NCBI GenBank assembly: GCA_964532595.1
Contig: CAZHIQ010000009.1
Location: forward strand, 1-64,000
DNA: 64,000 nucleotides
Direction of reading: 5' to 3'
DNA from: Chryseosolibacter sp964532595
GTDB taxonomy: Bacteria; Bacteroidota; Bacteroidia; Cytophagales; Cyclobacteriaceae
Made by a program: the position numbers and the translations under genes. This document shows, piece after piece, positions 33,093 to 41,472 of this stretch (within the stretch, counting starts at the first letter, position 1; each line of letters begins with the position of its first letter). The notes under the pieces are model-generated. The model saw only the letters and a list, made by a program, of their open reading frames with translations, searched no databases and was not told where the DNA came from.

Positions 33093-33662
33093 TCAGCTTC
33101 CGCTTCTCAGCTTGTCCATTTCCTTTTCGAAAGTCTCCTTGAACTTCTCGTAATCGTAGTCGATACGAAGGCGCTCGTCCTGCGACAGGCGCTCATTGTA
33201 TTTCGATACAAGTTCATCGGCCGACAGTTCGATCGCAATGTACGTCTTGTAGGTACCCTGATCGGTTTTCACCAGTTTCTCGCACAAGGTGCGAATACCC
33301 GAGATTGTCTGATCCACAACCTCACGGTTAAGCGTCTCAAAACGCTCCTCGATCTCCTCACGGTTATTCATCTCCCGCGAGTTGACGTAGTTATCCGTCA
33401 CCGTCTTGACCGTCGTCTGGATTGCCTGAGCAAGCTCGTTGCGTGCATTGGTCAAAGCCTTACGCTTTGAAGTTACCTGATCCTGGCTTTCGCCGATACT
33501 GTTTGCGCGGAAAAATTTGTTAGTTGTAAAGTAATCCGGTCCTGAACAGGGGACGACTACTTCCGTTTCACCTTTCGGCGCGGCATTCTTCTTACTACAG
33601 CCAACGGTGACGACTGCGGCAAGAGCCACTAACATCAAAGAGGAAAGTCTGAACATTTTCAT
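33093..33662 (-). CDS. LPP20-like lipoprotein
   Basis: About 189 residues from the ATG at 33662 (MKMFRLSSLMLVALAAVV). The frame extends further up to a non-signal sequence that is not chosen. The signal peptide ends in TVGC. The body matches the LPP20 pattern: a conserved ALTNARNELAQAIQTTVKTV helix, a central helical stretch and a strand pair TYKTYIAIELSADEL. The tail is charged and helical (DYDYEKFKETFEKEMDKLRS). LPP20-family lipoproteins are envelope proteins of unclear role. It lies 89 bp downstream of another lipoprotein with the same domain, probably in one transcript. Confidence 0.75.
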   Translation of the reverse strand: MKMFRLSSLMLVALAAVVTVGCSKKNAAPKGETEVVVPCSGPDYFTTNKFFRANSIGESQDQVTSKRKALTNARNELAQAIQTTVKTVTDNYVNSREMNNREEIEERFETLNREVVDQTISGIRTLCEKLVKTDQGTYKTYIAIELSADELVSKYNERLSQDERLRIDYDYEKFKETFEKEMDKLRSGS

Positions 33663-33751
33663 TGGAATTGGATTTTGATTCGATTTTGTGGGATTTAGTT
33701 TATATATGTCATACTCAAACCGGATGCCAGAAATTTTACTCCTCGCTACCC

Positions 33752-35113
33752 TCATTGAAGCACAGCGCTCAGCATTTCCTTCAACCGCTCTCCTTCCACC
33801 ACTTCCAGTGCTTTATTATAAGCATCGGCGCTCGACCGCGTGTAGTCGAGGCCATACCCCTTCACACCATCCAGCGTCGTCGTGTATATCTCCGTACCAT
33901 CATTAACGGCCATCACTCTAATCACCCCCGAGAGGTGAGTGATATAGATACTTCCTGATACCGAGCCCTTTCGCGAATCGGCGTGAACATCAAGCCAGAG
34001 ATCCGCCACTCCTTTGTTATGTGTAAACTCGAAACCGTTGCTCACCAGCAAACTCTTGAGTCTGTTTGCAATCTGCTCCTGATCATTGGTGCTTCCGAAG
34101 CTTTGCTCGAGAGAAGTAAGGTAGACAACCGGACGTTGAATTTTCATCAGCACATGCGCGCGAGGCAGTCTAAGTGTTGTTGCCACCAGGGCGTACACGG
34201 GCGAGGTACTCCCTGCGCTGAGTCGGTCTACGTCTATTGTTACCCCGATTCGCTGCTCGGAGTCCATGGCATCAATCCGCGTAATCAGGACGCGAGCTTC
34301 ACCCGCCTCATTCGTTATATATTCCGGGAATACGATACCTCCACCTTTTTCAAAGACCGCCTTAAGGGGAAGACCCTTCACCGGGGTGTTGTCCCGGTAA
34401 ACAGCTCGCACCGTAACATCGGTCTGCGACTGCGCCAACCTTCGGTTCACGGTCAATTGCGCAGGAGATATTTCCAGGCGGATCTCCTGCAATATCCGTT
34501 GGATGGAAGCATAAATCTCGTTGACGAGCAGGATTTCCCTGTCATGAAGAGTGACGCGAATTGCCTCGCCAAGATATTTTTCGATGCTGCGGAACGCTTG
34601 AAAGTAGTAACCGATTCCCTCGAGTAGTTGTCCCTCTTCTTCCGCCGCCTTTCCCTTTAGAAAGAAATCTGTGGCGAGGATAGTGGCGTTGCGTTTCTGC
34701 TCTTCCTTGATCTGCTGATAACGTGCGATAGACAGTCTATAGTAGACCCAGTAACTATTAACATCTTCCCACGCTCCAACGAGCTCAAACTCTTCAATCT
34801 CATCGGCAGCCGTTGTCTTGACGATCTGCTCGTATTCTTCCCTGAACTTTTGATTATTCTCGAAAGTGCTGAGCACGGATGTGCTTGCCACCGTCACTTT
34901 GATCTGGGATACGAGATCGTCCAGCGCACTCTTTTTCGCCATCTGGACGTAATTGTTCGCTCCATCTTTACGGCTGTGTCCGATACCGGTATAGTATCCG
35001 GCCTGGTAAGGCTGCCCCTGCAGCCAGGCGGGTTTTAATGCATCAGCACCCGGTGTTTGCACCCGGGGGCTACAGGCATAGACTAGGAAAACGAGCGGTA
35101 AAAAGCGCTTCAC
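33752..35113 (-). CDS. Lipoprotein with N-terminal LPP20-like domain and Ig-like segment
   Basis: 453 residues from a GTG at 35113-35111. The signal peptide ends in VYAC. Residues about 28-150 resemble the LPP20 domain (YYTGIGHSRKDG, MAKKSALDDLVSQIKVTVAS, NSYWVYYRLSIARYQQIKEE). A helical linker follows (ILATDFFLKGKAAEEEGQLL). Then comes an Ig-like stretch (VTVRAVYRDNTPVKGLPLKA) and a final alpha/beta domain. This arrangement is recurrent in Bacteroidota, and similar proteins are sometimes placed near gliding or secretion genes, but no function is assigned here. It is followed by the second LPP20-like gene. A TAAGTTTG sits directly before the start codon. Confidence 0.75.
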   Translation of the reverse strand: MKRFLPLVFLVYACSPRVQTPGADALKPAWLQGQPYQAGYYTGIGHSRKDGANNYVQMAKKSALDDLVSQIKVTVASTSVLSTFENNQKFREEYEQIVKTTAADEIEEFELVGAWEDVNSYWVYYRLSIARYQQIKEEQKRNATILATDFFLKGKAAEEEGQLLEGIGYYFQAFRSIEKYLGEAIRVTLHDREILLVNEIYASIQRILQEIRLEISPAQLTVNRRLAQSQTDVTVRAVYRDNTPVKGLPLKAVFEKGGGIVFPEYITNEAGEARVLITRIDAMDSEQRIGVTIDVDRLSAGSTSPVYALVATTLRLPRAHVLMKIQRPVVYLTSLEQSFGSTNDQEQIANRLKSLLVSNGFEFTHNKGVADLWLDVHADSRKGSVSGSIYITHLSGVIRVMAVNDGTEIYTTTLDGVKGYGLDYTRSSADAYNKALEVVEGERLKEMLSAVLQ

Positions 35114-35118
35114 GGGGT

Positions 35119-35126
35119 CAAACTTA
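35119..35126 (-). promoter_or_regulatory. Possible -7 box directly upstream of a start codon
   Basis: TAAGTTTG on the minus strand ends 5 bases before the GTG at 35113. If used, the transcript would start at or near the start codon, giving a leaderless mRNA. No TTG at the expected -33 position was found. Confidence 0.3.
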
Positions 35127-35203
35127 GGGACTCAACTGATCCCTTCCAGATTTTATGCCAAAAATAAGCAATTCCGGCACGGTTAATCACTTTGGTCCGA
35201 TTT

Positions 35204-36361
35204 TCACTCTTTCCGTCCCGCATAAAGTTCGTATTCCAGGAGTCGGCAATCGAGTTTTGCACTGAAAAATTCGATACGACGTTTTGCCCTCAGCCCGATT
35301 TTCTTTGCCAGGTCGAGGTTACCGGTAAACACATAACCGGTGTAGCCCTGACACTTTTGCTTCATGAAGTCGCCGATTCGCCCGTAGGTTTCCTCGAGTT
35401 CTGCGATCTCGCCCAGGCGTTCCCCGTATTCCGGATTAAAGTATACGACGCCCGGCCCGTCAGGCACGGGCGTCTCGGAAAAGTCACATACTTTAAACTC
35501 GATGCTATCTGCCACCCCTGCCCGGCGAGCATTTATTTTGGCGATCTCTACGGCTTTTGCGCTGATGTCTGTTGCAATAACCCTGAGCCCGGGCACTTCC
35601 CGGACTTTCTCCATCATTTCCCGGCGGGCCTTATCATAAACAGTCTGATCAAATTCTTTCAGATGCATGAACGCATAGTCGTTCCGGTAATGTCCGGGAC
35701 GTCTGTTGGTCGCTAACAGCACCGCCTCGATCGCTACGGTACCGGAGCCACACATCGGGTTTACAAAAGGAGAACTCGGGTCCCACTGCGAAGCGAGGAG
35801 TGTCGCAGCCGCCAGTCCTTCCAGCATCGGCGCCTTTCCGGGCTCACGTCGGTATCCGTGCTTCGAAAGGGTTTCGCCCGATGTATCGAGAAACACTTCA
35901 GCACGGTCGTCGCGCCAGAACAAATTAACCACCACACCATTCAACGAAGGGCCACTGTCGGGTCTGGCTCCGGTAGCTTCGCGCATGGCGTCCACTACCG
36001 CGTCCTTAACCTTTACATTTACATACATGCTGTTGTTGACGGTGGGATGGTCAACAACGTTGGTTACACTGAGATAGCCATCGGGTCTGATTAAGTGATC
36101 CCAGGCGATACGTTTCACCCCTTTGTAAACATCCACGGGGTTATGAGCAGGAAACGACGAAAGTGAATAGAGTACCTGACTTGCGGTGCGAAGATTGAGG
36201 TTCAGCCTGATGCAATCGGAGACCGTTCCCTTCAGTTCCACACCGGTAGCGAAGGTTCGCTCTGGCACAAAGCCCAATTCCCTGATTTCCTGTTCAAGCC
36301 AGGGTGAAAGTCGTTTGATACAAGTGACAATGATCCGTGCCGATCGGTTGAAAACGTCCAT
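35204..36361 (-). CDS. THUMP-domain class I SAM-dependent RNA methyltransferase (RlmL/UPF0020 family)
   Basis: 385 residues. The N-terminal half is a ferredoxin-like plus THUMP region (IKRLSPWLEQEIRELGF, THUMP to about residue 160) that binds RNA. The C-terminal Rossmann domain has the SAM-binding NPMCGSGT at 201-208 and motif IV as NPEYGERLG at 309-317. The family methylates N2 of guanine in rRNA or tRNA and usually has NPPYG here, so Glu replaces the second Pro. The length fits the short RlmL-like proteins without the RlmK half. The target is likely 23S rRNA (m2G), inferred. It lies 23 bp from birA, same strand. Confidence 0.85.
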   Translation of the reverse strand: MDVFNRSARIIVTCIKRLSPWLEQEIRELGFVPERTFATGVELKGTVSDCIRLNLNLRTASQVLYSLSSFPAHNPVDVYKGVKRIAWDHLIRPDGYLSVTNVVDHPTVNNSMYVNVKVKDAVVDAMREATGARPDSGPSLNGVVVNLFWRDDRAEVFLDTSGETLSKHGYRREPGKAPMLEGLAAATLLASQWDPSSPFVNPMCGSGTVAIEAVLLATNRRPGHYRNDYAFMHLKEFDQTVYDKARREMMEKVREVPGLRVIATDISAKAVEIAKINARRAGVADSIEFKVCDFSETPVPDGPGVVYFNPEYGERLGEIAELEETYGRIGDFMKQKCQGYTGYVFTGNLDLAKKIGLRAKRRIEFFSAKLDCRLLEYELYAGRKE

Positions 36362-36384
36362 ATCCTGAGGTCTGCCTTTGAGCT

Positions 36385-37140
36385 TTATTCGATGTACTGT
36401 ATTTCCTTGATTCCAAACGCCTTCAGCCCCTGCGCCGTGCGAACTCTTAGTCGTCCGTCGTCGTCCACATCCTCAATCGTACCTTCAAATCGGATACCTC
36501 CCGATGAAAACAGATGCGGTTGGCCGCGCCAGTAGAGTCCATCCAGATATTCATCGACCAGCCGTCGCTCGTCACCTGACCGTAAACACAGGTACCGGCT
36601 TTCCAAACGTCCGAGTATTCCGGCAAGCTCCTCATTCTTGTCGTGTTGCCTTCCCGTTACTAAGGCAAGCGAAGTAGCAGCAGGCGATCTGAATGCCGTT
36701 TGATTGAGGTTAAATCCAATGCCGACAACACTGGTAAGCAATAGTCCCCCCTGAACCTGATTTTCAATTAAGATCCCCGAAATCTTTTTTTGGTGAACTA
36801 AAATATCGTTAGGCCACTTTATGAAGGTGTCAGTTGTTTTATCTCCAAGGTAATCTTTCAACGCAAGGCTCGTCACAACGTTCAGGAGGAATTGCTTGTT
36901 CAGCGCAAGAAACCCAGGTTTAAGTATCAGCGAAAAAGTGAGATTCAGGCCGGGCTCGGCTTCCCAGCTATTGCCGCGCTGCCCCCGGCCGGCCGTTTGG
37001 CAGTCGGTTATGACCACAGTTCCTTCAACGGCGGCTGATTTCCTGCTGGTTTCAATGGCCAGCAAGTTGGTAGAAGGACATTCTGGCACAAAAACCAGAT
37101 TCTTGCCTGTGAAAACTGTATTGGCAGGAATTTTATACAA
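36385..37140 (-). CDS. birA: Biotin--[acetyl-CoA-carboxylase] ligase
   Basis: 251 residues from a TTG at 37140-37138. No ATG is available upstream of the conserved part and a stop precedes it. It activates biotin with ATP and attaches it to the carrier protein of biotin-dependent carboxylases. Motifs: ECPSTN at 20-25, GRGQRGNSW at 51-59 (biotinyl-adenylate binding), KWPNDILV at 108-115 with the active-site Lys region KISGIL following. It is the short form without the N-terminal helix-turn-helix, so it is an enzyme only and not a repressor. Divergent from rsfS across a 60-bp spacer with two possible promoters. Confidence 0.92.
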   Translation of the reverse strand: MYKIPANTVFTGKNLVFVPECPSTNLLAIETSRKSAAVEGTVVITDCQTAGRGQRGNSWEAEPGLNLTFSLILKPGFLALNKQFLLNVVTSLALKDYLGDKTTDTFIKWPNDILVHQKKISGILIENQVQGGLLLTSVVGIGFNLNQTAFRSPAATSLALVTGRQHDKNEELAGILGRLESRYLCLRSGDERRLVDEYLDGLYWRGQPHLFSSGGIRFEGTIEDVDDDGRLRVRTAQGLKAFGIKEIQYIE

Positions 37141-37150
37141 CTTAATTGGT

Positions 37151-37158
37151 TAATTTTG
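37151..37158 (+). promoter_or_regulatory. -7 box for rsfS-ftsH
   Basis: TAATTTTG fits TAnnTTTG and would start transcription near 37165, supporting the ATG at 37201 as the rsfS start. The -33 element is not clear. Confidence 0.4.
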
Positions 37159-37174
37159 CTAGTTATTAAAAGAC

Positions 37175-37182
37175 CAAACATA
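37175..37182 (-). promoter_or_regulatory. -7 box for birA
   Basis: TATGTTTG on the minus strand would start transcription near 37168, about 28 bases before the birA TTG. The nearest TTG upstream is 23 bp away, slightly long. Confidence 0.4.
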
Positions 37183-37200
37183 AACAAAGGAAATAGCTTG

Positions 37201-37605
37201 ATGATCAAGAGAAGGAATGGCGTCAGTTCCGAGTTACTCAGCGAGGTCATCGTGAAGGGCATGCAGGAGAAAAAAGCAACAGACATCGTGGTCCTGGACC
37301 TCAGAAAAGTCAAAAATGCCGTTGCCGATTTTTTTGTAATTTGTTCCGGGAACTCCGACAAGCAACTGGATGCGATCGCAGATTCAGTCGACCGCGAAGT
37401 TTATAAGACACTGAAAGAAACGCCCTGGCATACAGAGGGCAAGAACAATAAAGAGTGGATGTTGCTCGACTATATAGACGTAGTCGCCCACGTATTCAAA
37501 AAAGAAAAACGGGAATATTATTCACTGGAGCGCTTATGGGGCGATGCGGTGATAAAAGAGATCGCCGATCCGGTTCCGGCTTCTTCCGGTACACAAGACA
37601 TATAA
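37201..37605 (+). CDS. rsfS: Ribosomal silencing factor RsfS
   Basis: 134 residues from the ATG at 37201. The frame opens earlier, but that start would fall inside the -7 box. RsfS binds ribosomal protein L14 (uL14) on the 50S subunit and blocks subunit joining, lowering translation in starvation. Family features: ATDIVVLDLRKVKNAVADFF, VICSGNSDKQLDAIADSV, PWHTEGKNNKEWMLLDYIDV and VHVF-like VAHVFKKEKREYYSLERLW. The length is typical. It is 20 bp upstream of ftsH, a pairing common in Bacteroidota. Confidence 0.93.
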   Translation: MIKRRNGVSSELLSEVIVKGMQEKKATDIVVLDLRKVKNAVADFFVICSGNSDKQLDAIADSVDREVYKTLKETPWHTEGKNNKEWMLLDYIDVVAHVFKKEKREYYSLERLWGDAVIKEIADPVPASSGTQDI

Positions 37606-37625
37606 TTTGACAGAAAACAGTTACG

Positions 37626-39683
37626 ATGGCTGAAAAGAAAGACAATAACAAGCCTTTATTGCCGAACAAGAATCCCCGGGGCAACTACCAGATGTGGGTT
37701 ATCCTGGCGACGATTGCGGTGATTTTCGGGGTAATGTATATAAACAACTCCAACGACCTCAAGGAAATCCAACAATACCAGTTCGAGCAAATGGTCAAGT
37801 CGGGACATGTCCGCAAGGTAGTCCTGATCAAGAACCGCGACATTGTTGAAGTGACCCTGAAAGCGGAGGCACTGCAAGACGCGAAGTATCGACAGGACGT
37901 TGAAGATGGTCGTCTTGGAACCACGGGTAGTGGTCCGCATTACAAACTAACGATCACCTCTATCGATCGTTTCGATGAGAAATACGAGGCTCTCGTCGAC
38001 AGGCTTCCGGAAGACAGCCGCCCCGAGTACAGGACGGAAACACGCGAAGACTATTTCGGAGTATTTATCCAATGGGGTTTTCTCTTCCTTCTTCTCTTCG
38101 GCTTCTGGATGCTCATGCGCCGGATGACGGGTGGTGGAGGCCCTGGTGGTCAGATATTCAATATTGGCAAATCGAAAGCCGCACTCTTTGATGCGGAGAA
38201 CAAGGTCAAAGTTACTTTCGAAGATGTAGCCGGTCTCGATGAAGCCAAGGAAGAGGTAAAAGAGATTGTTGAATTCCTGAAAAACCCGGGGAAGTTCACG
38301 AAGCTTGGAGGTAAGATTCCTAAGGGTGCCCTGCTGGTGGGTCCTCCGGGAACCGGTAAGACGCTGCTGGCCAAAGCTGTAGCCGGTGAAGCGGGTGTAC
38401 CCTTCTTCTCTCTCTCGGGTTCCGACTTCGTCGAAATGTTTGTCGGCGTAGGAGCGGCTCGTGTTCGCGACCTCTTCAAACAGGCGAAAGAGAAAGCACC
38501 TTGTATTGTCTTCATTGACGAGATCGACGCTATTGGCCGAAGCCGCGGAAGGGGTCAGCTTCCCGGCGCCAACGATGAACGCGAGAACACGTTGAACTCG
38601 CTGCTGGTCGAGATGGATGGTTTTGCTACCGACTCTGGCGTTATTATTCTGGCTGCGACCAACCGCCCTGACGTACTCGACTCGGCTCTGTTGCGCCCGG
38701 GGCGTTTTGACCGTCAGATCAGCATTGACAAACCCGATATCGTAGGCCGCGAGGCAATTTTCAAAACTCACCTTCGGCCGATCAAGCTCGACTCTTCGGT
38801 TGACCCCAAGAAGCTCGCCGCGCAAACACCTGGCTTTGCTGGCGCGGAAATTGCCAACGTATGTAACGAGGCCGCGCTCATCGCCGCGCGTCGCGAGAAG
38901 AAGGCCGTCGAAATGCAAGACTTTCAGGATGCTATCGACCGCGTAATCGGAGGGCTTGAAAAGAAAAACAAAATTATCTCTCCTGAGGAAAAGAAAATCG
39001 TCGCCTTCCACGAAGCAGGCCACGCGGTAGCCGGTTGGTTCCTTGAACACGCCGACCCTCTGGTAAAGGTCAGCATTGTACCCCGCGGTGTCGCTGCGCT
39101 GGGTTATGCGCAGTATCTGCCCAAAGAACAGTTCCTATATCAAACTGAGCAAATGCTCGATGAAATGTGCATGGCCTTTGGCGGGCGGGCCGCAGAAGAA
39201 TTGGTTTTTGGAAAAATCTCGACCGGTGCACTGAGCGACCTGGAGCGAATTACAAAAATGGCTTACAGTATGGTGACCGTCTATGGCATGACGAAAGCCA
39301 TTGGCAATATGTCATACTACGACTCGAAGCAGGCCGACAACTACGCGTTTCAGAAGCCCTACTCGGATGCCACCGCGGAGAAGATCGACAAAGAAGTACG
39401 CAGCATCATCGAGGGGGCTTATCAGCGCACACTTGCCCTGTTAACCCAACACCGCCAGCACCTGGACGTCATCGCGCAGGAGTTGCTCGAAAAAGAAATC
39501 CTGTTCCAATCGGATCTGGAGCGACTCATTGGCAAGCGACCGTTTGACAAGCCGACAACGTATCAGCAGTTCACTAACGGCCAGGGCAAGTATGAAAAGA
39601 AAAAACACGAAAGTGAACAGCCCGGAGTCGATCCCACTCCCACCCTGGAGGGAGAATCACCCAACAAAGCGACTTCTGGTTAA
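37626..39683 (+). CDS. ftsH: ATP-dependent zinc metalloprotease FtsH
   Basis: 685 residues. Membrane-anchored AAA+ protease that degrades misfolded membrane proteins and short-lived regulators. Two membrane segments at about 22-40 and 148-166 flank a periplasmic domain of about 105 residues. The AAA+ part has Walker A GPPGTGKT at 239-246, Walker B IVFIDEIDAIG and SRH AATNRPDVLDSALLRPGRFD. The zinc site is HEAGH at 462-466. The C-terminal tail is charged and Pro-rich. It is followed by a strong terminator at 39707-39739, so rsfS-ftsH form one unit. Confidence 0.97.
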   Translation: MAEKKDNNKPLLPNKNPRGNYQMWVILATIAVIFGVMYINNSNDLKEIQQYQFEQMVKSGHVRKVVLIKNRDIVEVTLKAEALQDAKYRQDVEDGRLGTTGSGPHYKLTITSIDRFDEKYEALVDRLPEDSRPEYRTETREDYFGVFIQWGFLFLLLFGFWMLMRRMTGGGGPGGQIFNIGKSKAALFDAENKVKVTFEDVAGLDEAKEEVKEIVEFLKNPGKFTKLGGKIPKGALLVGPPGTGKTLLAKAVAGEAGVPFFSLSGSDFVEMFVGVGAARVRDLFKQAKEKAPCIVFIDEIDAIGRSRGRGQLPGANDERENTLNSLLVEMDGFATDSGVIILAATNRPDVLDSALLRPGRFDRQISIDKPDIVGREAIFKTHLRPIKLDSSVDPKKLAAQTPGFAGAEIANVCNEAALIAARREKKAVEMQDFQDAIDRVIGGLEKKNKIISPEEKKIVAFHEAGHAVAGWFLEHADPLVKVSIVPRGVAALGYAQYLPKEQFLYQTEQMLDEMCMAFGGRAAEELVFGKISTGALSDLERITKMAYSMVTVYGMTKAIGNMSYYDSKQADNYAFQKPYSDATAEKIDKEVRSIIEGAYQRTLALLTQHRQHLDVIAQELLEKEILFQSDLERLIGKRPFDKPTTYQQFTNGQGKYEKKKHESEQPGVDPTPTLEGESPNKATSG

Positions 39684-39706
39684 TTACATCGAATACTCTA
39701 TTTTTG

Positions 39707-39739
39707 AAACTCAGGTGGAAACACCTGAGTTTTTTATTT
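39707..39739 (+). terminator. Terminator after ftsH
   Basis: AAACTCAGGTG (39707-39717), loop GAAA, CACCTGAGTTT (39722-39732) followed by TTTATTT. A perfect 11-bp stem 23 bp behind the ftsH stop. Confidence 0.85.
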
Positions 39740-39755
39740 CCAACCGAGCCTGTAC

Positions 39756-40541
39756 GTGGTGACCATTCCCAGGATTGCAACTTTAGTCAATAAGAAGATC
39801 TACTTTGCGGCCGACTTCCATCTGGGCGTCCCCAATCTGGCCGCAAGTCAGGCTCGCGAACAGCGCATAGTAGAATGGCTGGAGACCGTGAGACACGATG
39901 CCCATACCATCTACCTCCTGGGCGACATATTCGATTTCTGGTTCGAGTACCGTTACACAATACCACGCGGCTTTACCCGGTTTCTTGGAAAACTGGCCGA
40001 ACTCCGCGACAGCGGTATCCCTATCGCGTTCTTCACGGGCAACCACGATATGTGGATGTTCGATTACTTTCCAAACGAACTCGGGATTCCCGTCTACCGA
40101 AAACCTATGCTTCTGGAAGTGGGCAATCAGCGACTGCTCATCGGACACGGCGACGGCCTGGGCCCCGGGGACAAGACTTATAAGGTGCTCAAGCGGATAT
40201 TTGCCAGTAAAAGCTGCCAATGGCTCTTCGCACGAATTCATCCCAACCTGGGCATGCACATCGCGCACACCTGGTCACGCCGGAGTCGCATCAGCAACAA
40301 CAAACGTGGAGAAGTATTTGAATCGAAAGAGAAAGAATACATATGGGTGTATTGTTCGGAAATGGAAAAGCACCAGCACCACGACTTCTATATCTTCGGT
40401 CACCGTCACCTTCCTCTCGACCTGGAAGTGGGTGCCCATAGCCGATATATAAACGTGGGTGAGTGGGTCAACTTCGATACGTACGCAGAATATGACGGTT
40501 CCAACGTTACACTGAAGGAATTTAAACCCGGGAAACCTTGA
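39756..40541 (+). CDS. lpxH: UDP-2,3-diacylglucosamine diphosphatase
   Basis: 261 residues from a GTG at 39756, where two GTG codons lie in series. Calcineurin-like metallophosphoesterase that hydrolyses UDP-2,3-diacyl-glucosamine to lipid X in lipid A synthesis at the inner membrane. Metal motifs are in order: DFHLG, LLGDIFDFWFEYR, FFTGNHDMWMFDYF, IGHGDGLGPGD and FGHRHLPLDL. The DFHLG and FDFWFEY segments are typical for LpxH. The downstream secreted protein overlaps it by four bases (TTGA). Since the ftsH terminator lies just upstream, a separate promoter is expected but was not recognised. Confidence 0.9.
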   Translation: MVTIPRIATLVNKKIYFAADFHLGVPNLAASQAREQRIVEWLETVRHDAHTIYLLGDIFDFWFEYRYTIPRGFTRFLGKLAELRDSGIPIAFFTGNHDMWMFDYFPNELGIPVYRKPMLLEVGNQRLLIGHGDGLGPGDKTYKVLKRIFASKSCQWLFARIHPNLGMHIAHTWSRRSRISNNKRGEVFESKEKEYIWVYCSEMEKHQHHDFYIFGHRHLPLDLEVGAHSRYINVGEWVNFDTYAEYDGSNVTLKEFKPGKP

Positions 40542-41332
40542 AATCCGCCATCCTGATCATTATAGCGCTAGCAGGGATATCGTACGCCAGCAACGCACAG
40601 GAAAAGATTACTTCCGTTACCCTCACCGATAGCATGACAACCACCGCTATCGACCGCCCCGGAGATGTTTATATTGTTACGCGCTCCGGACAAATCCAGA
40701 AATTGTCTACCGACGGGAAGCTGTTGTTGTCGTTCAAGGCCGACACCGTCCCGACCCTCTTCGATCCTCGCGACGGAGCTCGTCTCTTTATATACTTCCG
40801 CGAGTCACAGCTGTATCGATTCATGAACCCCTCGTTTAACCCTCTGTCGACCTTCGAGGTCGACCCGGCCTTCGCTATCCAGCCCTGGCTGATTTGCCCA
40901 TCGGGAGAGTATAAACTGTGGATCCTTGACCAGGCGGATAACAGCCTCAAGAAAGTCGATATTCAAACTGGGAGGGTAGAGGTCGAAGTCGTCGTTGGGC
41001 CCGATATCCTTGATGATGCCAGCAACTTCACCGCAATGAGGGAGTATCAGGGATTCGTATTTCTGCTCAACCCCACCCGGGGTATTGAGATCTTTAATCC
41101 TTTGGGTATTCACATCAGAAGTATAGAAGCTCCGGGTATTCGGAATTTCAACTTCCTGGGCGAAGATCTGTATTACCTGAAAGATGACGTTTTGGTCTTT
41201 TTCAATCTTTTCTCAGCCACGACGCTTCAGCAAACCGTCGGTAAAGGTTATGAGCAGGCCCTGGTAAGCGAAGACCGTCTTATGCTGTTCACCCCTCTGC
41301 GCGTCGACATCTTTTCATTCACGCACCCGTAG
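40538..41332 (+). CDS. Secreted protein of unknown function, beta-propeller-like
   Basis: 264 residues from a TTG that overlaps the lpxH stop (TTGA). Signal peptide MKSAILIIIALAGISYASNA. The mature part has short repeated strand motifs of about 40 residues: AIDRPGDVYIVTRSGQIQKL, KLWILDQADNSLKKVD and FVFLLNPTRGIEIFNPLG. These suggest an NHL- or WD-type propeller of about five or six blades. No enzymatic residue is recognised. The coupling to lpxH suggests an envelope role, but this is inference. Confidence 0.75.
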   Translation: MKSAILIIIALAGISYASNAQEKITSVTLTDSMTTTAIDRPGDVYIVTRSGQIQKLSTDGKLLLSFKADTVPTLFDPRDGARLFIYFRESQLYRFMNPSFNPLSTFEVDPAFAIQPWLICPSGEYKLWILDQADNSLKKVDIQTGRVEVEVVVGPDILDDASNFTAMREYQGFVFLLNPTRGIEIFNPLGIHIRSIEAPGIRNFNFLGEDLYYLKDDVLVFFNLFSATTLQQTVGKGYEQALVSEDRLMLFTPLRVDIFSFTHP

Positions 41333-41344
41333 CCCTTACGATTC

Positions 41345-41360
41345 TGTTCATTTTTGAACA
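41345..41360 (+). other. Short inverted repeat between genes
   Basis: TGTTCA-TTTT-TGAACA lies 12 bp after the stop of the secreted protein gene. It could be a weak terminator or an operator. There is no T run behind it. Confidence 0.3.
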
Positions 41361-41421
41361 TATTTGTACAATCCGGAACAACTTCCCATACGGAAACCGC
41401 TCCTACGGGCTGCTTTCGCGT

Positions 41422-41438
41422 TTGGCACACTATTTTCA
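41422..41438 (+). promoter_or_regulatory. Possible sigma-54 promoter for the NtrC-type operon
   Basis: TTGGCAC-ACTAT-TTTCA matches the -24 part of the sigma-54 consensus (TTGGCAC) fully and the -12 part with one mismatch (TTTCA for TTGCA). It is 34 bp upstream of the regulator GTG. The mismatch is in the important -12 GC pair, so this is tentative. Confidence 0.3.
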
Positions 41439-41472
41439 TCCGGACGATGTTCAGGCCTAAACCCCAGATGAA

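Noticed and set aside
37947..39050. Long open frame of 367 codons antisense to ftsH
   Set aside because: It lies fully inside ftsH, has no family motif, and its composition follows from the codon use of the opposite strand.
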